Of a stretch of 64,000 nt of DNA, positions 8,643-17,213 are shown one piece after another (position 1 is the first letter of the stretch; each line of letters begins with the position of its first letter). Position numbers and translations under genes: made by a program. Source of the DNA: Saprospirales bacterium (GTDB lineage Bacteria > Bacteroidota > Bacteroidia > Chitinophagales > JADIYW01); assembly GCA_016711605.1 (NCBI GenBank), contig JADJSS010000008.1, positions 156,033 through 220,032 on the forward strand, read 5' to 3'. Under the pieces are notes generated by a model that was not told the DNA's origin, made no database searches, and worked only from the letters and a program-made list of their open reading frames with translations.

Positions 8643-10373
8643 ATGGAAGGATTTAGAGCCCTAGGGCTGAGCGAGGACATTCTACTCGCATTAGAAACAA
8701 AAGGATACGAAGTACCAACACCTATTCAACAACAAACAATTCCGCTTTTATTAAATGGCGATTTAGATATTGTAGGACAAGCACAAACCGGTACTGGAAA
8801 AACAGCAGCATTTGGTTTACCAATTTTAGAACGATTTGACCCAAACCAAAGAGCAGTTCAGGCACTGATTTTAGCACCAACACGCGAATTAGCGATTCAA
8901 ACGGCTGAAGAAATTAAAAGTTTTAAAGGTTCGAAGAAAATCTGGATTACTACGGTTTATGGCGGCGCGCCAATTAGCTCGCAAATGCGCGAACTGGAAA
9001 AAGGAACACATGTTGTGGTTGGAACACCAGGACGTGTAATCGATTTAATCGAACGCAAGAAATTAATTTTAGACCAAGTTAAATACGTGGTGTTAGATGA
9101 AGCTGACGAAATGCTCAACATGGGTTTTATCGATGACATCGAATTAATTTTGAAATCTTGCGCAACTGACCGAAGAATGTTATTGTTTTCGGCAACGATG
9201 CCAGACCGAATTTTATCATTAGCAAAACGCTACATGGGAAAATTCAACATGGTACAAATTGCAAAACAAGACATTACAAACGTCAACATTTCTCAGTCGT
9301 ATTTTGAGGTTCCAGACAGAGACAAATTCGATGCGTTGTGTCGTGTGTTAGATGTTGAAGAAGATTTTTACGGAATTATTTTCTGTAATACAAAAGCAGA
9401 AGTTATTGAGATTGCCAATCACTTAAATGACAAAGGTTATTCAACAGATGCGCTACATGGAGACATTCAACAAAATCTGCGTGAGAAAGTGGTAAAACAA
9501 TTCAAGACAAATAAATTCGGTGTTTTGGTAGCAACAGATGTGGCTGCGCGTGGTATCGATATTTCAGATTTGACACACGTTATCAATTACGGTTTGCCAC
9601 AAGATCCGGAATCGTATGTACACAGAATCGGAAGAACTGGTCGCGCTGGAAAAGAAGGAAAAGCAATTGCAATTATTTCGCCTTCAGAAAAAAGAAAACT
9701 GCAATTTGTAGAACGTATTTCTAAAGCGAAAATGAAAAAAGGCAAATTGCCTGATGCGAACGATATGGTGAAAATCAAAAAACGCCGTTTGGTGGAACAT
9801 ATCGAAACTATTATCGAAACAGAACATTACAGCGAATACACAGAACTTGCAAATGAAATCTTAGCAGAGAAAAATCCTGAGGTATTAGTAGCAGCGTTGA
9901 TCAAACATTTTGCAAAAGATGAGTTGAATCCGAAAGCATACAAACAAATCAAGGAAGTAGTTAAAGAAGAATTTGGTAGCAGATTTGATCGTGGAAATGA
10001 CCGTGGCGACAGACGTGGTGCTGAGCGTCGTTTTGAAAGACGTGACGACAGCAGACGCGATGACAGACGCAGCGACGACAGAAAAAGCTTTGGCGACAGA
10101 GAAGCTGCACCACGCAGAAGAAATGCTTCATCAACACGTTTGTTTTTTGCACAAGGCAGAAGCGAAGGCATGTCACCAAGACAATTATTAGTTATTTTGA
10201 AAAACGATACAGGTGTGGAACCACGTAAAATTGATGATATCAGAATATTGGATAATTTCTCATTTTTTGCGACTAACAGCGACGATGCAGAACGCATTTT
10301 ATCGCATTACAAACGCAACAAAGGTGCCGGCAAACCAATGGTTGACCGCGCAAGAGAAAGAGAAGAAAGATAA
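8643..10373 (+). CDS. deaD: DEAD-box RNA helicase, DeaD/CsdA type
   Basis: ATP-dependent RNA helicase of 576 residues. Core motifs appear in order: Q motif (TPIQQQ), AQTGTGKT, PTRELAIQ, GTPGR, DEAD, SAT, then ATDVAARGIDI and HRIGRTGRAG. The tail carries an Arg/Asp-rich region (about 440-490, RGNDRGDRRGAERR) and a C-terminal DbpA-like RNA-binding domain (TRLFFAQGRSEGMSPRQLLVIL). This layout is that of DeaD, which works in ribosome assembly and cold-stress RNA remodelling. It is followed by a strong terminator and then by the RNA-repair arm. Confidence 0.95.
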   Translation: MEGFRALGLSEDILLALETKGYEVPTPIQQQTIPLLLNGDLDIVGQAQTGTGKTAAFGLPILERFDPNQRAVQALILAPTRELAIQTAEEIKSFKGSKKIWITTVYGGAPISSQMRELEKGTHVVVGTPGRVIDLIERKKLILDQVKYVVLDEADEMLNMGFIDDIELILKSCATDRRMLLFSATMPDRILSLAKRYMGKFNMVQIAKQDITNVNISQSYFEVPDRDKFDALCRVLDVEEDFYGIIFCNTKAEVIEIANHLNDKGYSTDALHGDIQQNLREKVVKQFKTNKFGVLVATDVAARGIDISDLTHVINYGLPQDPESYVHRIGRTGRAGKEGKAIAIISPSEKRKLQFVERISKAKMKKGKLPDANDMVKIKKRRLVEHIETIIETEHYSEYTELANEILAEKNPEVLVAALIKHFAKDELNPKAYKQIKEVVKEEFGSRFDRGNDRGDRRGAERRFERRDDSRRDDRRSDDRKSFGDREAAPRRRNASSTRLFFAQGRSEGMSPRQLLVILKNDTGVEPRKIDDIRILDNFSFFATNSDDAERILSHYKRNKGAGKPMVDRAREREER

Positions 10374-10399
10374 TTTTCTTACTGAATACATTAAAGAAA

Positions 10400-10430
10400 A
10401 AGTCAGCGTAGTGCTGACTTTTTTTTTATT
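10400..10430 (+). terminator. rho-independent terminator after deaD
   Basis: Eight-base-pair stem AAGTCAGC / GCTGACTT with a GTAGT loop, followed by a long T run. It insulates the RNA-repair arm from the helicase gene. Confidence 0.9.
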
Positions 10431-10463
10431 TTTTTTCCATAGAAGAAAAATAAAAAAAATAAA

Positions 10464-10495
10464 TTTGCATAATCCATTTATTCAATTTACTTTTG
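10464..10495 (+). promoter_or_regulatory. promoter of the unknown protein-rtcB-prfH arm
   Basis: TTTG at 10464-10467 and TACTTTTG at 10488-10495, 20 bases apart, fit the Bacteroidota consensus well. Transcription would begin near 10502, giving a leader of about 250 bases before the first start codon. Confidence 0.65.
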
Positions 10496-10499
10496 CATT

Positions 10500-10753
10500 C
10501 GAAAATAATCTCTAACTATTAAAACGAGGGATTTTATCATGCTAGAACAAACTTACATATCATCTCTTTCTTTCACTGCTTAATTGGCAGTTGAGTTTGT
10601 TATTCTATTTTTACATTAAATTTCTTATAACAATTTTCAAGCTGCCATAGCTGAAACTATTAGGTTTTATTAAACCTTTCATAAAGAGTATATCCTTTTC
10701 AAGGACGAATTATTAATCTAAAAAATTTATTATGCACAAATTAATTTGGTCGT
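10500..10753 (+). other. long structured 5' leader of the RtcB/PrfH arm
   Basis: No credible gene, but several hairpins can be drawn: an outer pair ACAAACT (10548 region) with AGTTTGT (about 10593) enclosing ACTGC-TTAATTG-GCAGT; TTC(a)AGCT-gccat-AGCTGAA near 10637-10656; AGGTTT-TATT-AAACCT near 10661-10678; and TCCTT-TTC-AAGGA near 10693-10705. Four helices in one leader is more than chance AT-rich sequence would suggest. It may be a regulatory leader or an independent small RNA. It does not match a riboswitch class I can name. Confidence 0.5.
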
Positions 10754-11503
10754 ATGGACACAAGCGATTTGTCGTATTTTATCGAATGTAGTCGAATTAA
10801 ATCGGCTCGCCGAAAAACACGACTTCAAAAAAAAGATAAAGAAAAACAACTTATTCAATTAGATAAAAAACAACGTGATTTAAGAAATCAAAAATGGAAT
10901 TTACCATTATTGCCATTGGATATTCCTTATCAAAAAGGTTGGAAACGTTTTTTTGTTTTAAGAGATGATGTAGCAAGATCAAGAGATGCTGATTTTTATA
11001 CTGAATTACTTCTTAAAATAAATACAACTCAACATGCTAACAATAAATCTTTCACTAAACGCAAAAAGAAAAAAAGAAAGAAAATTGTAGTTGATATCAT
11101 CCAAGAACTCAAAAGTTATGAAGATTGGGAATGGAAAAATATCAGATTCTGTAAGTTAAATGAGAAAGAGAGAATATTGTTTAAGCCAATTAAAAGATGG
11201 TGTAATCGCAGAAAATATTTTTATACAGAATATGTATTTAGCGAACCTTGGCGTTTTGTTTTAAAAATAAAACCACATTTTATTACGCACTTTAAAATGC
11301 ACGATAATGTGTTAGAACAACAAATAGCTGAGTTAGAGAATCATATAGAAAATCATCATTTACAGCATAAAATGGCAAAACTTACAAAAGGAAGAAAAAA
11401 TCATCATCGTTGTTGGAATCAAAATAAGTTGAAGTATCTGCATCCATTTAAACACAAAGCATTGCATACGATTTTGTATGAATGCGAACAAGAAAAATAT
11501 TAA
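10754..11503 (+). CDS. unknown basic protein linked to RtcB/PrfH
   Basis: 249 residues, very rich in Lys, Arg and His, with no signal peptide or membrane segment. A Lys/Arg cluster (RKKKKRKK, about residues 98-105) and a C-terminal coiled-coil-like stretch (VLEQQIAELENHIENHHLQHKM) stand out, as does the aromatic/basic block RRKYFYTEYVFSEPWRF. The composition suggests RNA or ribosome binding. I do not recognise the family. It ends 11 bases before the rtcB start, so the three genes form one operon; context points to rRNA damage repair. An alternative upstream ATG at 10735 opens only a 19-codon frame. Confidence 0.7.
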   Translation: MDTSDLSYFIECSRIKSARRKTRLQKKDKEKQLIQLDKKQRDLRNQKWNLPLLPLDIPYQKGWKRFFVLRDDVARSRDADFYTELLLKINTTQHANNKSFTKRKKKKRKKIVVDIIQELKSYEDWEWKNIRFCKLNEKERILFKPIKRWCNRRKYFYTEYVFSEPWRFVLKIKPHFITHFKMHDNVLEQQIAELENHIENHHLQHKMAKLTKGRKNHHRCWNQNKLKYLHPFKHKALHTILYECEQEKY

Positions 11504-11514
11504 AAGAAAAACAA

Positions 11515-12915
11515 ATGAGCAATTTAAAAACAAAAGAATTAAGTAAACTCGGATACACTAATGATAAAGCAAGAAGTCTAGTAATTACTATCGTTTCTAA
11601 GCATTTTAAACATCATACAAAATCCGAAATTATCACATTATTAACTAACCTAAAAAACAAACCAGAAGATTATGTAAACGATGAAATAGTTGGCAAAATA
11701 GCCGAGACTTTTATGGATAAAATAGAGAAATGCAATTTTCAAACACATCAATTATTACAAGAAACAAGTCGACTTAAAATTTACGGCGGAAAAGAAATTG
11801 ATGCTTCTGCTAAAAAACAAATGTCGATTGCCATGTCGTTGCCTGTTTGCGTGCAAGGTGCTTTAATGCCAGATGCACATACTGGTTACGGCTTGCCTAT
11901 TGGTGGCGTATTGGCTACGCATAATGCTGTAATACCTTATGCTGTTGGCGTGGATATTGGCTGCAGAATGGCGTTATCTATTTTTGATGAAAATGAAAAA
12001 TTTATCAATAGAAATACATTTCAGTTAAAACAAGCTTTACGCAATTACACACATTTTGGTATGGATGGTGCATTGGAATTTAAACAAGAACATGCAGTAT
12101 TAGATCATTCAATGTTTCAGGAAACAGCATTTTTGCAACGCTTGCATGCAAAAGCAGTACGACAAATTGGTACTTCTGGCGGTGGTAATCACTTTGTTGA
12201 ATTTGGTGAAATTGAACTGAAAGAAAACAATAGTTTGAATATTCCTTCAGGTAAATATTTGGCATTGTTATCGCATTCAGGAAGTCGAGGTTTGGGTGCT
12301 AATATTGCACAGCATTACACCAAAATAGCAATGGATACTTGCAAATTACCAAACGAAGCAAAATCTTTAGCTTGGTTAGATTTGAATACTGAAGCTGGAC
12401 AAGAGTATTGGTTATCTATGAATTTAGCAGGCGATTATGCAAAAGCATGTCATGATAGAATCCACATCAATTTATCTAAAGCATTAGGATTAAAGCCAAT
12501 GGCAACCGTTGAAAATCATCACAACTTCGCTTGGAAAGAAACTTTACAAAACGGACAAGATGTTGTTGTACATCGCAAAGGAGCAACTCCAGCGCATAAA
12601 GGTGAAATGGGAATTATTCCTGGATCTATGACAACGGCTGCATATTTGGTAAGTGGTAAAGGTATTAATGATGCATTGAACTCAGCTTCGCATGGTGCAG
12701 GCAGAGCGATGAGCCGACAAAAAGCCAAAGAAAATATGACCAATTCTACTATGAAAAAAATGTTGTCTGATGCTGGTGTAACATTGATTGGTGGAAGTGT
12801 GGAAGAGAATCCATTGGCTTACAAAGACATTGAAGCTGTCATTAATGCACAAAAAGAGTTGGTAGAAATTGAAGGGAAATTTTTACCCAAAATTGTAAGA
12901 ATGAATAAAGATTAA
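11515..12915 (+). CDS. rtcB: RNA-splicing ligase RtcB, PrfH-associated type
   Basis: GTP- and Mn-dependent ligase that joins RNA 2',3'-cyclic phosphate or 3'-phosphate to 5'-OH ends. Start chosen at MSNLKTKEL (466 residues); 11 more upstream codons overlap the preceding gene. Metal and guanylate motifs are all visible: DAHTGYGLPIGGVLA, GVDIGCRMA (the metal-binding Cys), GTSGGGNHFVEFGE, LLSHSGSRG, NHHNFAW, HRKGATPAH, PGSMTTAAYLVSGKG and HGAGRAMSR (guanylated His). It stops two bases before prfH. RtcB copies paired with PrfH are known to reseal rRNA cut in the decoding centre; that is the likely job here. Confidence 0.96.
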   Translation: MSNLKTKELSKLGYTNDKARSLVITIVSKHFKHHTKSEIITLLTNLKNKPEDYVNDEIVGKIAETFMDKIEKCNFQTHQLLQETSRLKIYGGKEIDASAKKQMSIAMSLPVCVQGALMPDAHTGYGLPIGGVLATHNAVIPYAVGVDIGCRMALSIFDENEKFINRNTFQLKQALRNYTHFGMDGALEFKQEHAVLDHSMFQETAFLQRLHAKAVRQIGTSGGGNHFVEFGEIELKENNSLNIPSGKYLALLSHSGSRGLGANIAQHYTKIAMDTCKLPNEAKSLAWLDLNTEAGQEYWLSMNLAGDYAKACHDRIHINLSKALGLKPMATVENHHNFAWKETLQNGQDVVVHRKGATPAHKGEMGIIPGSMTTAAYLVSGKGINDALNSASHGAGRAMSRQKAKENMTNSTMKKMLSDAGVTLIGGSVEENPLAYKDIEAVINAQKELVEIEGKFLPKIVRMNKD

Positions 12916-12917
12916 AA

Positions 12918-13541
12918 ATGGAAAAACAAACAAAAATAGTGCAAATTACAGCTGGTCGTGGTCCAGTGGAATGTTGTCGTGTGGTTGCCAAAGTATTGGA
13001 ATTGATGTTGAAAGATGCTAGTAAGAATAACATTAAAGCTGAGTTGTTACACAAAGAAAACGCTATACATAATGGAACACTATATTCAGCTACGATTAAA
13101 GTTGAAAGTACCAACGTAGATGTATTTGCGAAGCAATGGAAAGGAACGATTCAATGGATTGCACAAAGTCCATATCGCAAATACCATAAACGCAAAAATT
13201 GGTTTGTTGGCGTTGAGTTTTTTGATATTGAAAATCAAATACAATGGAATGAAAAAGATGTGGTATTTGAAAGCTGCAGAGCTTCTGGACCAGGCGGACA
13301 GCACGTTAACAAAACAGAAAGTGCGATTCGTGGTACGCATAAACCATCAGGAATACAAGTGTTAACAATGGATTCAAGATCTCAACTGCAAAATAAAAAA
13401 TTATGTGTAGAGCGATTGAAAGCGAAAGTATTGGAGTGGCAAATGCAGCAAATTATCCAACATCAGCAAACACAATGGCAAGAACACAATGAATTAGAAA
13501 GAGGCAATCCGGTGAAAGTGATTGAAGCTAAATTGAATTAA
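12918..13541 (+). CDS. prfH: peptide chain release factor H
   Basis: A 207-residue release-factor-like protein that keeps the peptidyl-hydrolysis domain: ESCRASGPGGQHVNKTESA carries the universal GGQ. It lacks the stop-codon-reading domain of RF1/RF2. In this family PrfH frees the nascent peptide from ribosomes cut in the 16S decoding site so that the partner RtcB can reseal the rRNA (established for PrfH/RtcB pairs). Two-base spacing from rtcB indicates translational coupling. Confidence 0.95.
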   Translation: MEKQTKIVQITAGRGPVECCRVVAKVLELMLKDASKNNIKAELLHKENAIHNGTLYSATIKVESTNVDVFAKQWKGTIQWIAQSPYRKYHKRKNWFVGVEFFDIENQIQWNEKDVVFESCRASGPGGQHVNKTESAIRGTHKPSGIQVLTMDSRSQLQNKKLCVERLKAKVLEWQMQQIIQHQQTQWQEHNELERGNPVKVIEAKLN

Positions 13542-13543
13542 AA

Positions 13544-13570
13544 TAGTCTGTCAGAATCTCTGGCAGACTA
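13544..13570. terminator. bidirectional terminator between converging RNA-repair arms
   Basis: TAGTCTGTCAG / CTGGCAGACTA forms an 11-base-pair stem (one G-T) with an AATCT loop and AT-rich flanks on both sides. It lies between the 3' ends of prfH (plus) and the Pnkp gene (minus), so it can end both transcripts. Confidence 0.85.
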
Positions 13571-13598
13571 AATTTATTAAAAAAAAGGTGCATGAAAA

Positions 13599-14474
13599 TT
13601 AAAAATCACCATAATACACTTGAAAGCAAGGAAGCTTTAACTCATTTCGCCACATATCTACTACTTGGTTTCTATCGTCTAAAACAAATTCAATGAAATA
13701 TTTATCTTGGATATGTTCAGCAAAAATCTCTTTTTTGATGATGCTGTCTTTTCTATTGTCGGAAGTTTTTCGCATCAGTAAAATATCAAAATTAATTTGA
13801 TGTGTTTCTAAGAAACGTAAAGTTGGTTCTTTGTATTTTTCTTCTCTTCCAGATAATAAAATAATTTTATAACCTAACTGATGATAGTTTTTTAAGGTAT
13901 TTGCAACTGGCGCATTCAATAAATCTTCATCACAACGCGAAGCATCAAAAGGATTTCTACCATTCATCAATGCCAAAGTTCCATCTAAATCACAAATGAT
14001 AGCTTTCGGTAAAGAAGTGTTTTGTTCTGCATAATTAGCTGTAGAATTAAAAAATTGTCGATGCATATTTTTAATTACTTTCTCACCAACTTTCTTCTCT
14101 CGATTATTATCACGTTTAATGCATTCTTCCAATGTTGTTTCCATTTCTTTAATTTCCACACTTACAGTATCGTTATGTTCTTTATTAAACTGTTGAACTA
14201 ATTGAGAAATTCTAACAAAATTTTTGTCAGACAAATTAGTGTCATCAACTATAACATGCTTTCCATCTTCTAATGCTTTTATAATTAAGATATCACGTAC
14301 TTGTTTGGCAAATTTCTCATTGCCTTTTGTAACAATACCATTGTCAAACATCATACGTAAATCATCTCGATTTATACGTTTATATGCATTCGGATTTTCT
14401 TCAACTAATTTTTTAGCATAAGTAGATTTTCCACTTCCTGGAAGTCCACGCATTAATATTACTTTTTTACTCAT
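13599..14474 (-). CDS. T4 Pnkp-like polynucleotide 5'-kinase / 3'-phosphatase
   Basis: 291 residues, close to the 301 of phage T4 Pnkp and in the same domain order. The N-terminal kinase has the P-loop GLPGSGKST (about 10-18) and a lid region with Arg-rich RDNNREKK. The C-terminal HAD phosphatase has DLDGTLA (Asp162, Asp164) and the motif LLSGREEKY. Such enzymes convert 2',3'-cyclic phosphate and 5'-OH breaks, left by anticodon nucleases, into ends that RNA ligase 1 can join. The RNA ligase gene is immediately upstream in the same operon (33 bases). Confidence 0.93.
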   Translation of the reverse strand: MSKKVILMRGLPGSGKSTYAKKLVEENPNAYKRINRDDLRMMFDNGIVTKGNEKFAKQVRDILIIKALEDGKHVIVDDTNLSDKNFVRISQLVQQFNKEHNDTVSVEIKEMETTLEECIKRDNNREKKVGEKVIKNMHRQFFNSTANYAEQNTSLPKAIICDLDGTLALMNGRNPFDASRCDEDLLNAPVANTLKNYHQLGYKIILLSGREEKYKEPTLRFLETHQINFDILLMRKTSDNRKDSIIKKEIFAEHIQDKYFIEFVLDDRNQVVDMWRNELKLPCFQVYYGDF

Positions 14475-14507
14475 TTTACTTGTGCTTTTTATTATTTATC
14501 GTTTTTC

Positions 14508-15527
14508 TTATTCTTCTTCCATAGTACAAAATGGTTTTTCAAAATTTGGTCGCAGGTGTTTCCAGATGACATAGTCGTAAGGTTTTCCATCCAACATATT
14601 AAATAATACGGATGGATACTGACAAGTTTGGAAATATAGAGCCGTTGCTTTTCTGTCTTCTAATAGTTTAAAATCTTGTTTGCATTGGTTTTCTATGGCA
14701 TTGTATTTATCTACTAACTCATTTTTTGTTTTCTTTACCCAATTATAAAACTCATCTGGAACACGTTCTAAAATTTCATCAAATGAATTTCCAGCTTTTA
14801 AATATTCCCAAATATTAATAGACGATACTTGTGTAACAATACGATGAATGCGTAGATATTCAGCAAACTTTACTTTGTAGCGCAAGCCACTTTTGTATTT
14901 AATAACAAAACCTTCTTTGTTATTTACTTCCAATTGTTTTAAAGTATGAATATCGCTAACGCCATCGTATTTGCTAACTACAGGTAATCCAATGTTTTCT
15001 AATGGTTGTTCTTTGCCGGTTTTGGTTTCTACAACAGCCAATAAAACGAGCATTTCTTCGTTTCCATAATCTAAAACAATTCTGTTTTCTGGATAGATGA
15101 TTTCTAATAAATAAGTATGATTTCTGTTTAATGTAGAAATACTATCTTGATATTTGGTATTTAATAATTCGTTTGCTTTTTTAGATTGCTCACTGGTGAA
15201 TGAACCGCGCGTTGCAATAAATGGAACATCATTGATAAAATAAATAATACCTAATGAACCATCCATTTTTTCATATACTTCAAAGGTTTCGTTTGGGAAA
15301 TGCTGATTTTCCATTTCGCCTAAATTGAAAAATTTTGCAAATGGTCGAGCAATAATTTCGTGATTATGGTTCATAATTAAACCACGACAAGCCAAAGTGA
15401 TGTCGTTCCAAACTCTTTCGTATTGCGCTTTTGCAGTATAGTTATAAATGTATAGCTCATGATTTGGATGTTTGTTGCGTTGCACAAATCCATCTTCTAT
15501 AAGTTGATATAATTGTTCGGTGTTCAT
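14508..15527 (-). CDS. T4 Rnl1-type ATP-dependent RNA ligase
   Basis: 339-residue RNA ligase of the T4 RnlA family. Nucleotidyltransferase motifs: I, EKMDGSLG with the AMP-accepting Lys87; III, LLEIIYPENRIV; IV, EGFVIKY; V, YKVKFAEYL. The C-terminal helical part matches the tRNA-specificity domain of Rnl1. T4 Rnl1 reseals tRNA-Lys cut by PrrC after Pnkp healing, which fits the adjacent Pnkp-like gene. Read in one operon with the nucleotidyltransferase gene upstream (16 bases). Confidence 0.93.
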   Translation of the reverse strand: MNTEQLYQLIEDGFVQRNKHPNHELYIYNYTAKAQYERVWNDITLACRGLIMNHNHEIIARPFAKFFNLGEMENQHFPNETFEVYEKMDGSLGIIYFINDVPFIATRGSFTSEQSKKANELLNTKYQDSISTLNRNHTYLLEIIYPENRIVLDYGNEEMLVLLAVVETKTGKEQPLENIGLPVVSKYDGVSDIHTLKQLEVNNKEGFVIKYKSGLRYKVKFAEYLRIHRIVTQVSSINIWEYLKAGNSFDEILERVPDEFYNWVKKTKNELVDKYNAIENQCKQDFKLLEDRKATALYFQTCQYPSVLFNMLDGKPYDYVIWKHLRPNFEKPFCTMEEE

Positions 15528-15543
15528 AGTGTTTTATTTTTAA

Positions 15544-16278
15544 TCAAGACGATTCTATTGGTTGATATTTGTATTCTGTGGTATTCTTCATAAATGGTAT
15601 TCGTTCTTCTAAAGTTATAATGAATGTGTTTAAAGCATTTTGTAAATCAGTAAAATTTGTTGACTCGTCTCGATATAAGTATGGTTTTAAGACCTTAAAA
15701 TTTGAAGCAACTTCATCTTTTGTATAGACTTCAATTCCTCTGTTTAATAAGATAGTCTGACCTAATTGGAATGCTATTGTTTTTTTAATTTCAGTTACAT
15801 CTGCATTTTTACCAAAGTCGACAATCTTATTTAAGTCAATATTTTTTAATACTTCCAATTTTGTTTGAATGTTTGTATTTAAAGCTTGTTTTATAATTCC
15901 TCTATAAGTTGTTTTGGTTAGAAACGATAATATCATTCTGGCGCAACGCAAGTATTTTAAATTGATATCGCGCACTGATAATTTTGTTATTTGATTCACA
16001 TGTTTTTGTTCATGTAATGCATACGTATAAAATAAAGCATTATTTAATTCATCTACAGTTCCTTTAAAAACATCTTGTAAATTTCCATTTTGAACAACAG
16101 CAAGATTGACATTTGTTTTTTTATTCTTGTCAGATGTTGAAATCAATAATTCACTATATTGTTTGCATAAATTCGCAGCATTATTTATTGTGTCAGGAAT
16201 TTTGTCTACAAAAAAGACCACATCAACATCTAGAGAATTTTGCGATCCAAAAATTTGATATATTGGTATGGTGTTCAT
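15544..16278 (-). CDS. polymerase-beta-fold nucleotidyltransferase of the RNA-repair operon
   Basis: 244 residues. IFGSQNSLDVDVVFFV contains the G-S-x4-D-x-D signature (Gly11-Ser12, Asp17, Asp19) of the polymerase-beta superfamily. The strand where the third carboxylate would sit reads TNVNLAVV with Asn58, so catalysis is not certain. The rest is helical with a YALHEQKH segment (about 91-98). Context between an exonuclease and an RNA ligase suggests end addition or tRNA 3' repair, but the substrate is inference. Stop and start codons of neighbours are within 3-16 bases. Confidence 0.75.
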   Translation of the reverse strand: MNTIPIYQIFGSQNSLDVDVVFFVDKIPDTINNAANLCKQYSELLISTSDKNKKTNVNLAVVQNGNLQDVFKGTVDELNNALFYTYALHEQKHVNQITKLSVRDINLKYLRCARMILSFLTKTTYRGIIKQALNTNIQTKLEVLKNIDLNKIVDFGKNADVTEIKKTIAFQLGQTILLNRGIEVYTKDEVASNFKVLKPYLYRDESTNFTDLQNALNTFIITLEERIPFMKNTTEYKYQPIESS

Positions 16279-16281
16279 TTG

Positions 16282-16833
16282 TTAATTCTTCAATATCCAA
16301 TAAAGAATCTTAGCAATATTTTTGGCATCATCTTTTCCTCTGTGGTGTGTGCCTTCTAAAGGAATATCTAAGATTTGCAAAGCACCATTCATGCCAACTT
16401 TTTTCTTTATTCCTTTCTTTTCTGTAAATAATTCTTTTACGTTAATATGGTTTTTTGACACAGGAAAATCCATCTTTCTAAAGCTACATTGTTTCTCTAA
16501 CATGTTGTAATCGTATGCACCATAACTTGCCCAAGTGTATTGATACGCGCTATATTCCGTTCGTAAAACATCACAAGCTTCTTTAAATGATATTCCTTCT
16601 TTGTCTAGCATTTCTTGTGTTATTGTAGTAAGCTGTGTGCAAAATTTACTTACTGTAGAAGCTTCAGGTTTTATTAAAATGCCTTCATTTTTTGTAATAT
16701 CACCAGTAATCGTGTCTAACACACAAATGCCAATTTCTATAATTTCGCTTGTATTGTTTTTTCTTTCTTCGCCTTCCCAACAAGTTGCTTCTAAGTCAAT
16801 GACAATTATTTTATCTGTAGTATTTTTCATCAT
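16282..16833 (-). CDS. DEDDh 3'-5' exonuclease, ERI-1/KapD type
   Basis: 183 residues with all five DEDDh residues in place: IVIDLEATCWEG (Asp, Glu), ASYGAYDYNMLE (Asp), and HHRGKDDAKNIA (His, Asp). Family members trim the 3' ends of structured RNA (ERI-1 acts on 5.8S rRNA and histone mRNA stem-loops). Here it could trim damaged tRNA or Y-RNA 3' ends. Its start overlaps the stop of the S24/S26-like gene by four bases, so the two are translationally coupled. Confidence 0.9.
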   Translation of the reverse strand: MMKNTTDKIIVIDLEATCWEGEERKNNTSEIIEIGICVLDTITGDITKNEGILIKPEASTVSKFCTQLTTITQEMLDKEGISFKEACDVLRTEYSAYQYTWASYGAYDYNMLEKQCSFRKMDFPVSKNHINVKELFTEKKGIKKKVGMNGALQILDIPLEGTHHRGKDDAKNIAKILYWILKN

Positions 16834-17156
16834 TCGTTAGTTTTATAAATCACTTCATTTTTAAATGCTGCTTCTACTACTTTTCCAAAAATTAGTTGCG
16901 TCCAGCCATTTTCATAACCATGGTTATTGGCAATTAAAAATCCTTTATTGCTGTCTATCTTAATTATTTTATGTGCATCAATATATCTTCCTTTTACTTT
17001 ACAAAATACAATATCGTTAATTTTATATTCTGGTTCTTTTTTAAATGTCAATAAGCTTCCGCTTTTTAAAATTGGCAACATCGAGTTGCCAAATGCTTTC
17101 ATTTTTCCTGTTTCGTTTGTTTCTAATTCATTTTTTAGTCTTTCAAATTTATTCAT
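16830..17156 (-). CDS. stand-alone S24/S26-like serine peptidase domain
   Basis: 108 residues. The block KAFGNSMLPILKSGSLLTF is the Ser-nucleophile motif of the LexA (S24)/signal-peptidase (S26) clan; DIVFCKV, DAHKIIKID, IANNHGYENGW and FGKVV follow in family order. There is no helix-turn-helix and no membrane segment, so it is neither a full LexA nor an ordinary signal peptidase. The general base would be the Lys or His in AHK. It may act as a co-protease, a sensor, or a non-catalytic fold. It is the first protein gene after the RNA array. Confidence 0.75.
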   Translation of the reverse strand: MNKFERLKNELETNETGKMKAFGNSMLPILKSGSLLTFKKEPEYKINDIVFCKVKGRYIDAHKIIKIDSNKGFLIANNHGYENGWTQLIFGKVVEAAFKNEVIYKTNE

Positions 17157-17193
17157 TTGTTTGTTTTGTTTTTTTATAATTTTTTAATTAATT

Positions 17194-17211
17194 AAATAGC
17201 TATAGCTATTT
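17194..17211. repeat. perfect 18-base palindrome after the RNA array
   Basis: AAATAGCTATAGCTATTT is self-complementary and lies 2 bases past the end of the last tRNA-like RNA and about 40 bases before the S24/S26-like gene. It may be an end-processing hairpin or an operator; there is no strong T run after it on the minus strand. Confidence 0.5.
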
Positions 17212-17213
17212 TG

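Noticed and set aside
9827..10297. Antisense ORF of 156 codons inside the DEAD-box gene
   Set aside because: It is a shadow of the Arg/Asp-rich repeat tail of the helicase.
10732..10790. Small ORF beginning at the upstream ATG before the unknown basic protein
   Set aside because: Only 19 codons and out of frame; it could be a leader peptide, but nothing beyond its presence supports that.
11482..11514. Upstream start for RtcB
   Set aside because: Those 11 codons overlap the preceding gene and are not conserved-looking; MSNLKTKEL is a better start.
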